Source: Erythrobacter sp. UBA3075 (lineage in GTDB: Bacteria; Pseudomonadota; Alphaproteobacteria; Sphingomonadales; Sphingomonadaceae). From it: a stretch of 7,338 bases of DNA. The translations under genes and the position numbers were made by a program. The stretch spans positions 1-7,338 of the forward strand of contig DFBR01000074.1 in assembly GCA_002367375.1 (NCBI GenBank), read 5' to 3'. Positions within the stretch are counted from its first letter, which is position 1. The number at the start of each line of letters is the position of its first letter. Under the pieces are notes generated by a model. That model was not told where the DNA came from. It saw only the letters and a list, made by a program, of their open reading frames with translations, and searched no databases. Shown piece by piece: positions 6,434-7,338 of this stretch.

Positions 6434-6700
6434 TCAGACGCGGCCTTTAACGATCAGCCAGGCCGCTCCGCCATTGATCGCCGAATAGCCCAGATAGACC
6501 CACATCCACATCGCGTGCCCCGCATTCACCGCATAGAGCGCGGCGCAAAGCAGCACGAATTCGAGCGACAGGCTGGACCAACGGATCAATTGCCTGTGTT
6601 CGGGCGGCATGTCGCTGACCATGCGGTGCCCGCTACCCAATACGGCCGAATGCCATGCAAAATTGCCGACGCCGAGCAGGAAAGTGATGATTACGGCCAT
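6434..6700 (-). CDS. Small three-helix membrane protein of unknown function
   Basis: The 88-residue product has three hydrophobic segments, at about residues 2-21, 42-60 and 64-84, with a charged loop DMPPEHRQLIR between the first two and a short basic tail KGRV. I do not recognise a family. The first segment lacks a cleavage site, so it is probably a membrane anchor rather than a signal peptide. Aromatic residues at helix ends (the Trp at 16, 41, 65, 67 and 81) support membrane insertion. The start at ATG 6700 has only a distant AGGG upstream. The metallophosphoesterase follows 70 bases later on the same strand, and the two may share a transcript. The frame is open across the whole length and its hydrophobic pattern is coherent, so I think it is real. 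Confidence 0.7.
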   Translation of the reverse strand: MAVIITFLLGVGNFAWHSAVLGSGHRMVSDMPPEHRQLIRWSSLSLEFVLLCAALYAVNAGHAMWMWVYLGYSAINGGAAWLIVKGRV

Positions 6701-6960
6701 GATACAAGCGATTCTGCCCTAGCAACGCCAAAGCTGCAATCGCTCAATAGTCGCCCTGTGTCGTTTGTCAGATGCAAAATGCCGTTCGTCGGACGCAGGA
6801 CTCGCTGGTCGAGCCACTTGCCCCGCAAGTCGAGCCTGTGCAGCGCACATGAGCGAATCGGCGTATCTCCCAAATTGCACCGCAGTCGTTCCAGTCCCAC
6901 CGGCTGCGGTGCGACCCTCCCACGGGACAGGGAGCGGTAGCGAGGAGGACACCCCCTATC
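6701..6960 (+). promoter_or_regulatory. Divergent intergenic region and urcA leader
   Basis: No gene is convincing in these 260 bases. They must hold the promoters for the membrane protein (minus) and for the UrcA-family gene (plus), but I find no clear -35/-10 pair. An eight-base direct repeat, GTCGAGCC, lies at 6808-6815 and 6829-6836, with a six-base inverted repeat (ACTTGC/GCAAGT, 6816-6830) between and overlapping the copies. Three GANTC methylation-type sites occur at 6710, 6799 and 6855. The ribosome-binding site AGGAGG (6943-6948) is perfect but stands 12 bases before the ATG. Confidence 0.6.
6875..6914 (+). other. Long hairpin in the urcA upstream region
   Basis: GCACCGCAG (6877-6885) and CTGCGGTGC (6904-6912) are perfect reverse complements. 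Flanking bases extend the stem to 14 pairs (6875-6888 with 6901-6914, two of them G-U), leaving a 12-base loop. There is no T tract on either side, so it is not a standard terminator. It is either an operator palindrome or a structured 5' leader. Confidence 0.7.
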
Positions 6961-7284
6961 ATGAAAATCACCAAGACTTCATTCGCCCTGGCCGCTGCAT
7001 TTGTTGCATCTGGCCTCACTCTGGCCCCGGCAATGGCTTCTGCCCAAGAGCAGCAGCGCACCGCCAGCATCTCCTACACTGATCTTGATCTCTCGACCGA
7101 GGACGGGCGCGCCACGCTCGACCAGCGGATTGACCGCGCCGCACGGCAGGTGTGCGAATTGGACCGCGTGCAAACCGGGTCGCGTCTTCGCAACCGCGAA
7201 GCACGCGCGTGCTACGAACAGGCCAAGAGCAGCTTTGAAGAGCGTTTCGCCGGCATCATCCGCGATGCGCGACTGGGCGGCTAG
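6961..7284 (+). CDS. UrcA-family secreted protein
   Basis: The 107-residue product has a classical Sec signal peptide: KITK, a hydrophobic core at residues 7-22, and cleavage expected after AMASA (residue 28). The mature protein, about 79 residues, carries the UrcA-family pattern ISYTDLDLSTEDGRATLDQRIDRAARQVCE (residues 37-66), then a second cysteine in EARACYEQA. Cys65 and Cys84 probably form a disulfide in the periplasm. The family is common in sphingomonads and caulobacters, often in several copies, and has no known biochemical function. AGGAGG at 6943-6948 supports the ATG at 6961. A strong terminator 24 bases after the stop shows that the gene is transcribed alone. Its leader contains a long hairpin. 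Confidence 0.92.
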   Translation: MKITKTSFALAAAFVASGLTLAPAMASAQEQQRTASISYTDLDLSTEDGRATLDQRIDRAARQVCELDRVQTGSRLRNREARACYEQAKSSFEERFAGIIRDARLGG

Positions 7285-7307
7285 GCCACATTCCATTGCA
7301 AACAATG

Positions 7308-7338
7308 AAAAGGGCGCCTTCAACGAGGCGCCCTTTTT
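7308..7338. terminator. Rho-independent terminator after the UrcA gene, probably bidirectional
   Basis: A stem of 12 pairs (7308-7319 with 7326-7337) encloses a six-base loop and ends in five T at the window edge. The matching A run on its left side lets it also stop transcription arriving on the minus strand. Its stem begins with the same AAGGGCG as the rpsI terminator. Confidence 0.92.

Noticed and set aside
6765..7082. Plus-strand open frame overlapping the urcA start
   Set aside because: It has no ribosome-binding site or coherent protein features, and its second half runs out of frame through the UrcA signal peptide.

Overview
The window is GC-rich (about 60% by eye) chromosomal DNA, most likely from an alphaproteobacterium of the order Sphingomonadales, in the style of Erythrobacteraceae. 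This rests on the protein sequences: a heme A synthase of the COX15 type, a ribosomal protein S9 with a long acidic/Ala N-terminal extension, a UrcA-family secreted protein, a DivK-like single-domain response regulator and a MerC-domain protein. I see no insertion sequence, phage gene, tRNA, rRNA or CRISPR array.

Layout. The minus-strand block at 1-1423 reads merC-like > thiS > thiG, with thiG running off the left edge. It carries the sulfur carrier and synthase that build the thiazole half of thiamine, preceded by a small membrane protein of unknown role. A divergent intergenic region (1424-1540) separates it from a plus-strand run: ctaA (heme A synthase), cutA (metal-binding CutA1 trimer protein) and a Tat-exported protein of unknown function. 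These three overlap each other and look like one operon. After a 168-base leader come rplM and rpsI (L13 and S9), overlapping by one base and closed by a strong terminator at 4921-4952. Next, on the minus strand, are a small three-helix membrane protein (6434-6700), a metallophosphoesterase (5506-6363) and a DivK-like response regulator (5001-5402). The last gene, on the plus strand, is a secreted UrcA-family protein (6961-7284) with a perfect-stem terminator at the right edge.

Most of this is housekeeping sequence. The points worth a second look are mainly regulatory: a Zur-like interrupted palindrome at the merC/ctaA divergent promoter; a 17-base palindrome and a 10-base direct repeat with a 21-base period in front of the response regulator; a 14-pair hairpin and a possible anti-Shine-Dalgarno element in the urcA leader; thiS and thiG in one frame separated by a single TGA; and the unrecognised Tat protein linked to ctaA-cutA. 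I do not see convincing evidence for a large undescribed multi-gene system here.
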